Shown: one piece after another, positions 26,677 to 36,066 of the stretch | How positions within the stretch are numbered: the stretch's first letter is position 1 | Layout: each line of letters opens with the position of its first letter | NCBI RefSeq assembly: GCF_014281055.1 | Contig: NZ_JACRSE010000004.1 | Span: 62,001-126,000, forward strand | Source of the DNA: Fluviispira vulneris | Lineage (GTDB): Bacteria; Bdellovibrionota_B; Oligoflexia; Silvanigrellales; Silvanigrellaceae | Direction: 5' to 3' | DNA length: 64,000 nt | Notes under the pieces: model-generated | What the model was told of the DNA's origin: nothing | Seen by the model: only the letters and a program-made list of their open reading frames with translations | Database searches by the model: none | Position numbers and translations under genes: made by a program

Positions 26677-28026
26677 TCAACCCATACCTGCTAGTTTTTG
26701 CTGCAATACTTGTCCTTGTGCATTCATTCCACTGATAAGCTGCTCTACCACTGCAAATTTTCGCCTGATCCCTTCAGCTCGCTGAGTTGCCAGCCTTTCC
26801 TTTGTAGCAAGATCTTTGTCAAAAGTTTCGAGAATTCTTTTATATTCCCTATCTTTTGAAGAGATCACTCCACTTTGCTGATTTTGCATTCCGCGCACAG
26901 CGTCCGACATGCGAATTCCAAGACCCGTTGAATCATCTGTTTGGATAAACAGCTTTGAAACTCCAACATAATCTTCGGACAATGCTTGCTTAGCTTTAGA
27001 TTCGTCATATTTTAAAGCGCCAGTTTTCGGGTCGGTAGAAATTCCTACATCTGCTAATGTTTGATATTTTTTATTTGGAATAGAATATTGCAATGCAGAT
27101 TGTAGCGAGCGACGCAGAGATCTTAGACTGTTATCCTTAGAAAGAATACCGGCTTTATTTGTATCTGGATTGACTTGAAATTGCTTATCGATAAAATCAT
27201 TTGCTTTATTGTAAGCTTCCACAAATTTCTTTATACTTTCTAGACTTTTTTCGACATCATAGTCAATTTTGATATTTACTTTTGTCCCTGGTTCCGCTTT
27301 TTTTACATCCAAGACCAACCCTGGAAATAATTCAGTTACTTTATTTGTTTCGTTATAGACTTTGACATCCTCAAAAGTCATTTCTAAATTTCTGCCTGTG
27401 ACTTGCTCTTTAAATTCCATATATGTTGTGTCGGGATCGATATATATTTTTGCTTCTTTTCCCGACTTTTCTGACATGACAAGCAGACGGTAATTGTCTT
27501 CTTCGGAGTCCTCTATCCCCTCCTTTGTTTTAATAACAATTGCCCGCGCACCTTCACCCATTGAGTTTATTTGAGTGGCAACATCTGACAAAGAAGATTT
27601 GTCAGGATCGATATCGACATCAAAATGTCTCCCATCTTCAAATTCGATTGTCATATAGCCAAAACCAACGGGAGTTTCATCTTTATCTGGAAAAGTCTGT
27701 GTCAATAGCTTTTGCGTATGAGCTAAATTCCGCACTTCGAGTTCGTATGTTCCTATCGGAGCATTGTTATCCACTGTGCCATCAACGATATCCGGATGAG
27801 AACTGGTTAATTTTAATTTATTAAAATCCGCTTTTGTACGTAATGCATTTAAAGCAGTTCCAAGTGCACTGATATGGTTTTTGAGCTCACCAAATAATTT
27901 TTGCTCATTAACCACTTCTTTTTTACGTGCTTCTAGCTGTTTGATCGGCTCGCGTTCCATTTCTACGAGCTGATCAACCATTTTGGGATCAATACCCGAT
28001 CCCGTATTGATTCTTATTCCAGCCAT
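26677..28026 (-). CDS. fliD: Flagellar filament cap protein FliD
   Basis: FliD caps the filament and helps flagellin fold. The 449-residue protein begins with the conserved GSGIDPKMVDQLVEMEREP segment. It carries the IGTYELEVRNLA domain near 85-100 and ends in a coiled coil (about 400-449). The length is typical. An octamer GGCAATAA (minus strand, 28082-28089) upstream matches sigma-28 GCCGATAA at 6 of 8 positions, but the paired -35 is poor. It forms an operon with fliS. Confidence 0.93.
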   Translation of the reverse strand: MAGIRINTGSGIDPKMVDQLVEMEREPIKQLEARKKEVVNEQKLFGELKNHISALGTALNALRTKADFNKLKLTSSHPDIVDGTVDNNAPIGTYELEVRNLAHTQKLLTQTFPDKDETPVGFGYMTIEFEDGRHFDVDIDPDKSSLSDVATQINSMGEGARAIVIKTKEGIEDSEEDNYRLLVMSEKSGKEAKIYIDPDTTYMEFKEQVTGRNLEMTFEDVKVYNETNKVTELFPGLVLDVKKAEPGTKVNIKIDYDVEKSLESIKKFVEAYNKANDFIDKQFQVNPDTNKAGILSKDNSLRSLRRSLQSALQYSIPNKKYQTLADVGISTDPKTGALKYDESKAKQALSEDYVGVSKLFIQTDDSTGLGIRMSDAVRGMQNQQSGVISSKDREYKRILETFDKDLATKERLATQRAEGIRRKFAVVEQLISGMNAQGQVLQQKLAGMG

Positions 28027-28224
28027 AAAAATGATTCTCCCCTAAAAATTGTGCCAAAGTAATAGATTTATTGAGGAGTTTTTATTGCCGTATTAGACAA
28101 AAAATGTCAAAACTTGTGCAAAATTTTCTCTTTATATAGTATCACTCACTTTGTGAATTTATTATGTTCATCATATGGGTATAATAAAGGCTTGAATAAG
28201 GAAGTCTTTCTACTAGGAAAAAGA

Positions 28225-29391
28225 ATGCAAGATCATACGAACGTATTACACATCAACACCTCTCACTCTTGGGGAGGGCTTGAACTTTATACCATTAACC
28301 TCATTAAGAAGATCCATGAGTCTGGCAAACCCACTGCTCTCTATTGCATTCCTGGCTCAAAAATTGCCAAAGAAGCAGAAAAAATTGGAATAAAGATATT
28401 CTATGCGCACAAACAGGCACGTATAAGTCTAAAAGATATCTTTAATTTAATTAGAATAATAAAAAAATACAAATATAATATCGTTCATACCCACACCCGC
28501 CATGATGTATGGCTCGTTTCATTGACACTCTTTTTTTGTAAAAATGTGAAACAAATCTTTAGTTTGTATATGAGTGCACCTTCGAAAAAAAGCCTTATCC
28601 ATCGTCTTATTTATGGACAAGTTTCTGCTATAGCTTCTTCTTCAGAACTCTTAAATGAAAATATTAAGGTCAATTATCCTGTCAAACCTGAACAAATCTA
28701 TTTATTAAGATATGGCAGAGATCTCAATAAATTTAACAAAACTTCACATGACGCCGAAGTTTTGCGCAAAAAATGGAACACAAACAAAGACGATATTGTT
28801 GTCGCAACGATGTGTCGTCTTGATCCTGCTAAAGGAGTGAAAGAAATTGCTGAAGCCATTCTCCACTTAAAACCAGAAATCAAAAGTAAAGTTAAAATAT
28901 GGATTATGGGTGAACCCACTTTATTGCAAACTTCACCTGACGGCCTCCCAATTTATGAGCCTAAAGCTTATGAACTATATAAATGGCTTGAAGAATTTGT
29001 AAGTTTACCGAATGTGGAAAATCGTATTCAATTGATACCATTTCAGTCAGATTACATACCATTTTTAAATGCCATGGATATTTTTGTTTTAGGAACTTAT
29101 GAAGAAACTTATTCCCTTTCTGTGATCGATGCTATGAGCATGGGACTTCCAGTTATTGGCACAAATACGGGTGGAACTCCTGAACAGGTTAAGCATTTAG
29201 AACGTGGAATTCTAATTCCACCAAAAAGTCCTATCGATATTGCTAATGCAATCACTCAATATATTGAAAACCCTAAACTGATATGTGAACATGGTGCCAA
29301 TGCAAAAATCTGGGCGCTTAATGAACACAATTGGGACAAAAAATTAAACAATTTGAACAATATTTATAATGAAGTTTGGAGGAATAAATAA
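28225..29391 (+). CDS. Family 4 glycosyltransferase
   Basis: This is a 388-residue GT-B glycosyltransferase. A glycine-rich acceptor loop (SHSWGGLE) is near residue 13. The nucleotide-sugar region is EETYSLSVIDAMSMGLPVIG. The usual EX7E motif appears as EX7D. GT4 enzymes are retaining and build LPS, capsule or glycans. The frame reaches 28114, but ATG at 28225 has AGGA 6 bases upstream and begins at the first beta strand. The WecE-like gene starts on the base after its stop, so the two form one operon. Confidence 0.9.
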   Translation: MQDHTNVLHINTSHSWGGLELYTINLIKKIHESGKPTALYCIPGSKIAKEAEKIGIKIFYAHKQARISLKDIFNLIRIIKKYKYNIVHTHTRHDVWLVSLTLFFCKNVKQIFSLYMSAPSKKSLIHRLIYGQVSAIASSSELLNENIKVNYPVKPEQIYLLRYGRDLNKFNKTSHDAEVLRKKWNTNKDDIVVATMCRLDPAKGVKEIAEAILHLKPEIKSKVKIWIMGEPTLLQTSPDGLPIYEPKAYELYKWLEEFVSLPNVENRIQLIPFQSDYIPFLNAMDIFVLGTYEETYSLSVIDAMSMGLPVIGTNTGGTPEQVKHLERGILIPPKSPIDIANAITQYIENPKLICEHGANAKIWALNEHNWDKKLNNLNNIYNEVWRNK

Positions 29392-30528
29392 ATGAAAATT
29401 CCACTATCAAAAGCACATATACCAAAACAAGTTTATGAAAATATCCATCAGGTGCTGACCTCTGGAAAATTATCAGGTGATGGCGAATTCTGTCATACTG
29501 TCGAAAAAAAGTTTAGCCAAATTCTTTCTATTAAACACGCATTACTCACATCGTCGTGCACACATGCCCTCGAAATGGCTATGTTACTTTTGGAAGCAAA
29601 AGAAGGTGATGAAGTCATTCTCCCTTCTTTTACATTCACTTCAACTGCCAACGCTATTTTAGTAGCAGGACTCAAACCTGTTTTTTGTGAAATCGATCCT
29701 CTGACAATGAATATGGATATGCGTGATGTGGAAGCTAAAGTAACAAATAAAACCAAAGCAATTATTCCTGTTCACTATGCGGGTGTGGCATGTGAAATGG
29801 AAAAACTAAACGATATTTGTGCCAACAAAAATATTATGATTGTCGAAGATGCTGCCCATGCGATTGGTGCAAAATGGCGAGGAAAACATCTTGGTACTCT
29901 AGGAGATATGGCTGCATTAAGTTTTCACGAAACAAAAAATGTTATTTGTGGTGAAGGAGGAGCTCTCCTGACAAACAATGATTATCTTGCAGATAAAGCT
30001 CTTATTATCCGCGAAAAAGGCACGAACCGATCACAATTTCTCCGAGGTCAAGTTGACAAATACACATGGATAGATAAAGGCTCAAGTTATATTCTAGCAG
30101 AACCGTTAGCGGCTATTCTCGATGCTGAACTTAATATTATGCATGAATTAAACAAAAAAAGAGAAACTGTTTATCAATACTATATGCAAGAATTAAAACC
30201 ACTCGCAGATAAAGAAATTCTTAAACTTCCATATATTCCAGCTGATTGTGAAAGCAATTACCATTTATTTCATATAATTATGCGCAACGAAAGTGACAAA
30301 CACTCTCTTATTGCCCATTTACGCAATAAAAATATTGGAGCAACATTTCATTATATTCCGTTGCACAGTGCCCCAGCAGGTCTTAAACTTGGGTTTAAAG
30401 TTGGTGATTTACCTTTGACAGAAGAATATTCTCAAAGACTTTTACGCCTGCCTTTATATCCGGATTTATCACAAAGCGAAATTCAATTTATAATTGAAGA
30501 AATTTATAATTGGAGCAAATTGCAATAA
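29392..30528 (+). CDS. wecE: dTDP-4-amino-4,6-dideoxygalactose transaminase-like (WecE/RffA)
   Basis: This is a 378-residue DegT/DnrJ/EryC1/StrS aminotransferase. Lys182 in LSFHETKN is the PLP lysine, and SFHETKN and GEGGALLTN are the wording of WecE/RffA. These enzymes make dTDP-4-amino-sugars such as dTDP-Fuc4N for surface polysaccharides. The start ATG is at the base after the glycosyltransferase stop, with GGAGGAA in the upstream coding region. No dTDP-glucose dehydratase is visible in the window. The pair probably contributes to LPS or glycan decoration. Confidence 0.88.
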   Translation: MKIPLSKAHIPKQVYENIHQVLTSGKLSGDGEFCHTVEKKFSQILSIKHALLTSSCTHALEMAMLLLEAKEGDEVILPSFTFTSTANAILVAGLKPVFCEIDPLTMNMDMRDVEAKVTNKTKAIIPVHYAGVACEMEKLNDICANKNIMIVEDAAHAIGAKWRGKHLGTLGDMAALSFHETKNVICGEGGALLTNNDYLADKALIIREKGTNRSQFLRGQVDKYTWIDKGSSYILAEPLAAILDAELNIMHELNKKRETVYQYYMQELKPLADKEILKLPYIPADCESNYHLFHIIMRNESDKHSLIAHLRNKNIGATFHYIPLHSAPAGLKLGFKVGDLPLTEEYSQRLLRLPLYPDLSQSEIQFIIEEIYNWSKLQ

Positions 30529-30566
30529 ATTATTTTTTCTGAATTTTCTCTATGCAAGAGTTCTCG

Positions 30567-30602
30567 ATATGATAAAATTATAAAATCTATTTTTTATCAT
30601 AT
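30567..30602 (+). other. Hairpin upstream of upp
   Basis: ATATGATAAAA (30567-30577) and TTTTATCATAT (30592-30602) are inverted repeats with a 14-base loop. No U-tract follows, so a terminator is unlikely. It lies 25 bases before the upp start and may be a leader structure. Confidence 0.3.
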
Positions 30603-30627
30603 TTGAAGATTTGCAACGGAGTAAAAA

Positions 30628-31281
30628 ATGTCAAAGCACTCTCAGAAAGAGCAATATAAAAATGTCAATATCATAAATCACCCATTGCTTACGCACTCTC
30701 TGTCCACCTTACGAAAAAAAGAAACAAACTCAAGCGAATTTCGTAGAATATTAGCTGAAATGAGTCGCTTGATGGCTTATGAATGCTCACGTGACCTGTC
30801 TATGAAAACATATCCGATTGATACACCGCTCGAGAAAACTGATTGTTCCTTTATTTGTGAAGATGTTACTATAGTTTCCGTCATGCGCGCTGGTATGGGC
30901 ATGCTCGACGGTTTTATGCAAATGTTTCCCCTTTCTAAAGTAGGCCATATTGGAATTTATCGCGATAAATTTTTAAACAATACTGTTGAATATTATTTTC
31001 GCTTACCTGACGATATAGAAGGTAATAAAATCTTTTTATTGGATCCACTCCTTGCAACGGGGGCTACAGTTGTAGCAGCTATAGAACGACTTAAGCAATA
31101 TGGAGTAAAGGAAGTCCGCTTTAATTGTTTGCTTGCCTCACCAGAAGGCCTAGAAATTCTTCAAAATGTCCACCCTGATGTGCAAATTTATTGTCTTTCA
31201 ATAGAAAGAACTATGAATGAGAAAGGCTATCTGCTACCTGGTTTGGGAGACGCGGGAGATCGCATCTATGGAACTTTATAA
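30628..31281 (+). CDS. upp: Uracil phosphoribosyltransferase
   Basis: Upp converts uracil and PRPP to UMP. The 217-residue product has the PRPP loop DPLLATGAT, the upstream VMRAGMGMLDG segment and the C-terminal PGLGDAGDRIYGT uracil-binding end, all canonical. CGGAG precedes the ATG. It is 21 bp upstream of udk, together forming a pyrimidine salvage operon. Confidence 0.95.
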   Translation: MSKHSQKEQYKNVNIINHPLLTHSLSTLRKKETNSSEFRRILAEMSRLMAYECSRDLSMKTYPIDTPLEKTDCSFICEDVTIVSVMRAGMGMLDGFMQMFPLSKVGHIGIYRDKFLNNTVEYYFRLPDDIEGNKIFLLDPLLATGATVVAAIERLKQYGVKEVRFNCLLASPEGLEILQNVHPDVQIYCLSIERTMNEKGYLLPGLGDAGDRIYGTL

Positions 31282-31302
31282 ATGAGTAAATAGAGGTGGA
31301 AT

Positions 31303-31908
31303 TTGTTAAAAAAAATAAAAATTATTGCTATCTCAGGAGGAAGCGGTTCTGGTAAAACAACAGCCGCACGACGTTTACAAAAAATGATTGGAATAGATAA
31401 TTGCAAAATCCTGAGTCAAGATAATTATTATATCGACCAAAGTAAAAACTTTAAAGGAGATGGATCAGTTAACTTTGACCACCCCGATGCTATCGATTTT
31501 AATTTAATGGCAGATCATTTATCCGATCTTATTAATAATAAAACAATTCAAATTCCAATTTATGATTTTACAACCCATAAACGAAAAAATGAAACTATTT
31601 CTTTTCAATCTACCAAAGTTATCATTGTTGATGGCATTCTTATTCTCTCCCAAGAAAAACTAAGATCTTTTTTTGATGCTTCGTTATTTCTTGATATTCC
31701 AGAACAAATCCGCTTTGAACGCAGGTTGAGACGCGATGTGGAAGAGCGAGGTCGGAGCCCTGAAGGAGTTAAAATACAATTTTATTCATTGGTAAAACCT
31801 ATGCATGACGCATTTGTACAACCATCAATTGAGTTTGCTACATATATTGCTAATAATGAAACCACACTCAACAATGCACTTGATGAAATAAAAAAATTTG
31901 TCAATTAA
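31303..31908 (+). CDS. udk: Uridine kinase
   Basis: This 201-residue P-loop kinase phosphorylates uridine or cytidine. Walker A is GGSGSGKTT near the start. The QDNYYID segment and NFDHPDAIDF carry the substrate-binding Asp and Tyr, and an RR.RRDVEERGR lid is near 143-153. The start is TTG with GAGGTGGA upstream. It pairs with upp for salvage of pyrimidines. Confidence 0.94.
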   Translation: MLKKIKIIAISGGSGSGKTTAARRLQKMIGIDNCKILSQDNYYIDQSKNFKGDGSVNFDHPDAIDFNLMADHLSDLINNKTIQIPIYDFTTHKRKNETISFQSTKVIIVDGILILSQEKLRSFFDASLFLDIPEQIRFERRLRRDVEERGRSPEGVKIQFYSLVKPMHDAFVQPSIEFATYIANNETTLNNALDEIKKFVN

Positions 31909-31986
31909 TTTTTAAATAAGTTTATTTCGATTACAACTTAAGGTATGTCCTTAATTGAGTCTTTTTACTCTACATTTGGAGGCAAT

Positions 31987-33075
31987 ATGTTTTCGAGCTC
32001 ATTACGATTCTTTAAATTAAAAAAATTGCAGAATCTTTCTGCATTAACATTAGTTTCGCTCGCTCTTGTGGGTTGTCAAACACGTACTTCCAAAAACGTT
32101 TTAAATAATGACGATGTACTTGGTTCCTTCGATTCTAAAAAAATCAAAATCTCAGAACTCTCTGCAGCTGAGCGTAACGAACTTTTCAATGCACAAAAAA
32201 AACTTTATGAAACTGCTGAGTTTATTTTACAGAAACATTATATGGAAGAATGGTTCGCCAATTATCAAAAACAGAATAAACTCGCTACACTTGATGAAGC
32301 AAAAGATGATTTTTATAAAAAGAATATAAATATTAAAGATGAAGTTGTTAAAAACTTCATCTCACAAAATTCTGCCAATCCACAAATGCAACAAATTCCA
32401 GAAAATGAAAGAGAAAAGCTTGTTAAGCGTTATCTGACTCAATTGGAAAAAGAAAAAGCGGAACAAAAAATCTTGCAACAAGCTAATGAAGAAGGAAAAA
32501 TCAAGGTTATTGCTCTTGAAAGACCAAAAGAACCTGTGGTTAAATTTTCCGATCTTGGCTACAAATACGATCCATCATTGAAAAATCCTAAAATAACAAT
32601 TGTTGAAGCAGCTGATTATCAATGCCCTTATTGTGTACAAGCACATGGTCCTATCCAAAAAATTCTTGATGAATATAAAGGTAAAATTCAATTTGTGTTC
32701 CGTGATTTCCCATTGACACAAATTCATCCACAAGCTTTACCAGCAGCGATTGCTGCAAAGTGTGCCAACGAACAGGGTAAATACTGGGAAATGCACAAAT
32801 TGCTTTTCTCCCGTGCGCCTATGGCTCCATTAACAGCTGACGTCTATACAAAATTTGCTGAAGAGTTGAAACTCAATGTACCTGCATTCAACACCTGCCT
32901 TGCAGATGATAAAAAAGAACATGCGAAGTCTATTATGGCAGATCTGGAAGAAATGAGTTCACTAGGAGTCAATGCAACTCCTTCGATTTATATTAACGGT
33001 GAAAAATATGAGAGCAATTTAAGCTTTGAAAGTTTAAAGAAAGAAATAGACACACGTCTTGCATCTGCTAAATAG
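31987..33075 (+). CDS. DsbA/thioredoxin-like lipoprotein
   Basis: This 362-residue envelope protein has a lipobox LVGC (Cys30) after a hydrophobic signal. A charged, helical region (about 60-190) resembles the peptide-binding arms of SurA/DsbA-like fused proteins. A DSBA-like thioredoxin domain then carries C213-P-Y-C216 and a cis-Pro loop (NATPSIYING). It probably handles disulfide chemistry in the periplasm while anchored in a membrane. ATG at 31987 with GGAGG upstream is chosen over 31945. A strong terminator follows. Confidence 0.88.
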   Translation: MFSSSLRFFKLKKLQNLSALTLVSLALVGCQTRTSKNVLNNDDVLGSFDSKKIKISELSAAERNELFNAQKKLYETAEFILQKHYMEEWFANYQKQNKLATLDEAKDDFYKKNINIKDEVVKNFISQNSANPQMQQIPENEREKLVKRYLTQLEKEKAEQKILQQANEEGKIKVIALERPKEPVVKFSDLGYKYDPSLKNPKITIVEAADYQCPYCVQAHGPIQKILDEYKGKIQFVFRDFPLTQIHPQALPAAIAAKCANEQGKYWEMHKLLFSRAPMAPLTADVYTKFAEELKLNVPAFNTCLADDKKEHAKSIMADLEEMSSLGVNATPSIYINGEKYESNLSFESLKKEIDTRLASAK

Positions 33076-33090
33076 ACATAAATGATCAGC

Positions 33091-33129
33091 AAAAAAGAGA
33101 TTTACGTTTATGTAAATCTCTTTTTTTTT
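33091..33129 (+). terminator. Strong rho-independent terminator
   Basis: AGAGATTTAC (33096-33105) pairs with GTAAATCTCT (33112-33121) around a 6-base loop and is followed by nine T. The A-run before the stem extends the pairing. It ends the DsbA-like transcript. Confidence 0.88.
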
Positions 33130-33488
33130 GTAATTTTTCATATTTTTAAAAATAAATTAGAAACACATTCATCAAGTATTGTTATTTAAAAAACATCCAA
33201 ATGTCAAAAAAATCTCTTTGCATTTCATACAGCGAAAAAAACCCCTAAGAGCTAAATACAGAATTTAAAAAATATGCAATTATATAACCATAAATACTTA
33301 TACTCATTTAGGTAATTTTAAAATGCGCAAATTTTTTTTAAATTCAATTTTAAAAAAACATAAAATATATATTTTTAATCAGTATAATATACATATAAAT
33401 TTAAACTTTCAATTTTTTATTTCATCAAATTTAAAATACAAATATTACTATAAAATATTAATTATTACCCATCAATAAAGGATTAAAT
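33130..33488. other. AT-rich upstream region of a chemoreceptor gene
   Basis: A TATAAT hexamer lies at about 33384-33389, but no good -35 is visible at 16-18 bases. There is no gene fragment or repeat that I can see. Confidence 0.4.
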
Positions 33489-34967
33489 ATGTTAGATAAA
33501 TTAAGTATTAAAAGAAAAATAATTTATTGGAATATTTTCATAATCATTCTTTTTACCCTAACGTTAATATATTTAGGCAATGCTTCCATAAATAGACTTA
33601 TAGATGAAAAAAAAATACAAATAAAAAATTTAAGTGAAGCACTCGCAGCAGTTGTTGTTCATTATGTAAAATTAGAAAAGGAAGGAAAATTATCTCATGA
33701 AGAAGCTATTTCAAGAGTAAAGGCTTCTGTAAATGCTGCGCGGTATGATGGTGATAATTACTTTTTTATTGGCGATTATGATATGCGGCAAATTGTGAAT
33801 CCCAAACGTCCGAAAGATGATGGAGTTATTCAAAGTTCTGCTCAATATAAAAAATTTGTAGAAATCTCGTTAAAAAATACGGGACCAGAATTTTTATCTT
33901 ATTTCACTACAAGACCTGGTTCAACAGAAGAAATACCAAAACTGACATACTTAATTCCAATACCAGAGTGGAAATGGTACATAGGGACAGGAATATATAT
34001 TGATGATGTTGACAGAGCAAAAAATAAAAATTTAATTCAACTCATGACCATAACAACAATTATAACGGTTTTATTAATGTTTGGTGGAATAAAAATTGCA
34101 AATTTTATTTCTAAACCACTGTCCTATCTTACAAATTTACTAAAAAAATCATCTGAGAATATGGAAGAAGAGTCGACTCAATTGACAAAAATGAGCGAGG
34201 ATGTTGGAAAATCTTCAAATGAACAAGCCAGCGCAATTCAAGGAACTGCAGCTGCAATTTCTGAAGTCACAAGTATGATAGCAAGGACTTCTACTCTTAC
34301 TTTAAATTCAGAAAAATTATCACAAACCATAAATAACCGGACTGAAATGGGCAATACAGCCGTTAAAGATATGGTCTCAGCTATGGCCGCAATACAAGAG
34401 GCAGGCCAAAGACTGTCAGAAATTGAAGCGATTATTATTCAAATCGAAAATAAAGCAATGATCATAAATGACATTGTTTCAAAAACAGAATTGCTTTCCT
34501 TGAATGCATCTATCGAGTCTGCTCGCGCAGGAGAACATGGGAAAGGTTTCGCAGTCGTTGCAGAAGAAGTAGGCAATTTAGCAAAAACAAGTGGAAAATC
34601 TTCAAATGAAATTCGGGATCTCTTAAATAAAAGCAGGGAGAAAGTTAAAAGTATATTAGAACTAACCTTAAGCAGAGTTACGGAAGGGCAAAGTAAAACT
34701 ATAGAAGTATCAAACATTTTTGATCAAATTATAATTGATGTGAAAGAGATAAATACACAAATGAGTCAGATAACTGAAGCCACCAAAGAACAAGAGATTG
34801 GTGTTAAACAGATATCGGAAGCGATGACAAAAATTGATTTATCTGCAATTAACAATTTGAAGAGCGCAGAAAATTCTATTCGGTCATCTTCTAAAGTATT
34901 AGAAATCAGTCATGAATTAAAAACTATTTCTACTAAAACCGAAGATATTGTTCAAGGAAAAAAATAA
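33489..34967 (+). CDS. Methyl-accepting chemotaxis protein, single Cache sensor
   Basis: This 492-residue chemoreceptor has TM1 at about 13-31 and an extracytoplasmic sCache_2-type domain (DGDNYFFIGDYD, then VNPKRP). TM2 lies near 180-200, followed by the signalling domain. Its tip reads KTELLSLNASIESARAGEHG, close to the receptors at 39.9-42.1 and 44.5-46.1 kb and unlike the canonical one at 19.4 kb. It sits alone downstream of a terminator. The sensor domain suggests small organic acids, but that is family knowledge only. Confidence 0.92.
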   Translation: MLDKLSIKRKIIYWNIFIIILFTLTLIYLGNASINRLIDEKKIQIKNLSEALAAVVVHYVKLEKEGKLSHEEAISRVKASVNAARYDGDNYFFIGDYDMRQIVNPKRPKDDGVIQSSAQYKKFVEISLKNTGPEFLSYFTTRPGSTEEIPKLTYLIPIPEWKWYIGTGIYIDDVDRAKNKNLIQLMTITTIITVLLMFGGIKIANFISKPLSYLTNLLKKSSENMEEESTQLTKMSEDVGKSSNEQASAIQGTAAAISEVTSMIARTSTLTLNSEKLSQTINNRTEMGNTAVKDMVSAMAAIQEAGQRLSEIEAIIIQIENKAMIINDIVSKTELLSLNASIESARAGEHGKGFAVVAEEVGNLAKTSGKSSNEIRDLLNKSREKVKSILELTLSRVTEGQSKTIEVSNIFDQIIIDVKEINTQMSQITEATKEQEIGVKQISEAMTKIDLSAINNLKSAENSIRSSSKVLEISHELKTISTKTEDIVQGKK

Positions 34968-34998
34968 TAAATATCTACAAATTTATTATTAATATAAC
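34963..34998 (+). terminator. Weak AT-only hairpin after chemoreceptor
   Basis: AATAATAAAT and ATTTATTATT are inverted repeats around an 8-base loop, spanning the stop codon. The stem lacks G-C pairs, so it is a weak candidate. Confidence 0.3.
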
Positions 34999-35073
34999 TT
35001 TTATCAATAATAATTAAAATTTTTCAGAATTAATTTGACACCGCAGATAAATCAGTCGTTTAAATGGATAAAT

Positions 35074-35844
35074 CTAAATTTCTTCAAAAAACTTTTTTGA
35101 CTCAATGATTTTGTAGTTCAGTCTATATTCTTTTTGTCTTATGTTATTCGTATTCATTACAGATTGATAATAAAAACTCCATTTATTTTTTTCCCGAAAG
35201 CCTATCACAATTGCCCCACCGACAAAATTCGCCGCATCATTAGAAGGAATTGATTTTATACGATAATAAAAATTAGAAGCATGATTCATACTATTAAAAT
35301 ATTCTTCTTTATATAAGGATCTCAAGAGTTCTAGATTTCCTTTTGATTTATACTTTACAGTAAAGATGTCCATCAAGCGTGCAAGCGATTTTTGAGTATT
35401 AAAACTTTGCCAATTCGGAGGTTTATTTATTAAATCAGCTGCACTTTTAATATCGTCCATACTTGAATTTAATGCATTTGCATGACAAACGACAATTTTT
35501 TTAGTAAAAAGATTTCGACAAATATAAAATGAACAGCCATTCATTCGAGCTGTTACAAAAGTATTGATAGCACCTGTATTTGGCAACTCCATTGCTGTTA
35601 CACTATTTTCTTTAAAAGGTAAATAAAAAGTATCATTTAATAAGTTTTCATCTTTCATCTCAATAAAATGCGCGCCTGAAAAATCATCTTTTTTCAAAGT
35701 TGATTTAAATACATTGCTATTGTTAAACAATAAATTACCATCAAATAATTTTGTTACATTTTTAATTAATTTCAGGCCAACTGTTGAATTTTCTATAATA
35801 TCTATTATTGGTATATTTTCCAATGCTCGATAATTTATATTCAT
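35074..35844 (-). CDS. Unknown protein with Gly-Cys...His core, CNF-like deamidase candidate
   Basis: This 256-residue soluble protein has no signal peptide. I do not recognise it by family, but the segment TARMNGCSFYICR...VVCHANAL places Cys104 and His121 as in the LSGC-type toxin fold: CNF1, dermonecrotic toxin and BLF1 share a Gly-Cys on one strand and His on the next. CNF1 has about 15 residues between Cys and His, here 17. Those enzymes deamidate Gln in host proteins. CheD also has this core but with different wording (GSC...H.MLP). It is isolated, AT-rich and convergent with a chemoreceptor. The function is a hypothesis. Confidence 0.45.
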   Translation of the reverse strand: MNINYRALENIPIIDIIENSTVGLKLIKNVTKLFDGNLLFNNSNVFKSTLKKDDFSGAHFIEMKDENLLNDTFYLPFKENSVTAMELPNTGAINTFVTARMNGCSFYICRNLFTKKIVVCHANALNSSMDDIKSAADLINKPPNWQSFNTQKSLARLMDIFTVKYKSKGNLELLRSLYKEEYFNSMNHASNFYYRIKSIPSNDAANFVGGAIVIGFREKNKWSFYYQSVMNTNNIRQKEYRLNYKIIESKKFFEEI

Positions 35845-36066
35845 AAATATTCTTTCCCCAAAACATCAATTAAAAAATAATTATGTGTAAAAAATATGAT
35901 TTAAAATATAAAAATAAGTATTTTATATTTCAAAGAATTATATTAAATCAAATTGAATCGTGCGGTTTATGTCAAAACCTAAGATAACCATAACTATTTT
36001 AAATATTATTACAATAGAAAATATTTTTGCTATTTTTTTGAGCGTTAGATCGAAGCAGCTCAGTAC

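Noticed and set aside
35074-35844. CheD assignment for the Gly-Cys...His protein
   Set aside because: CheD has GSC and H-x-MLP wording and is ~160 residues; here the wording and length differ, so only the general fold is considered.
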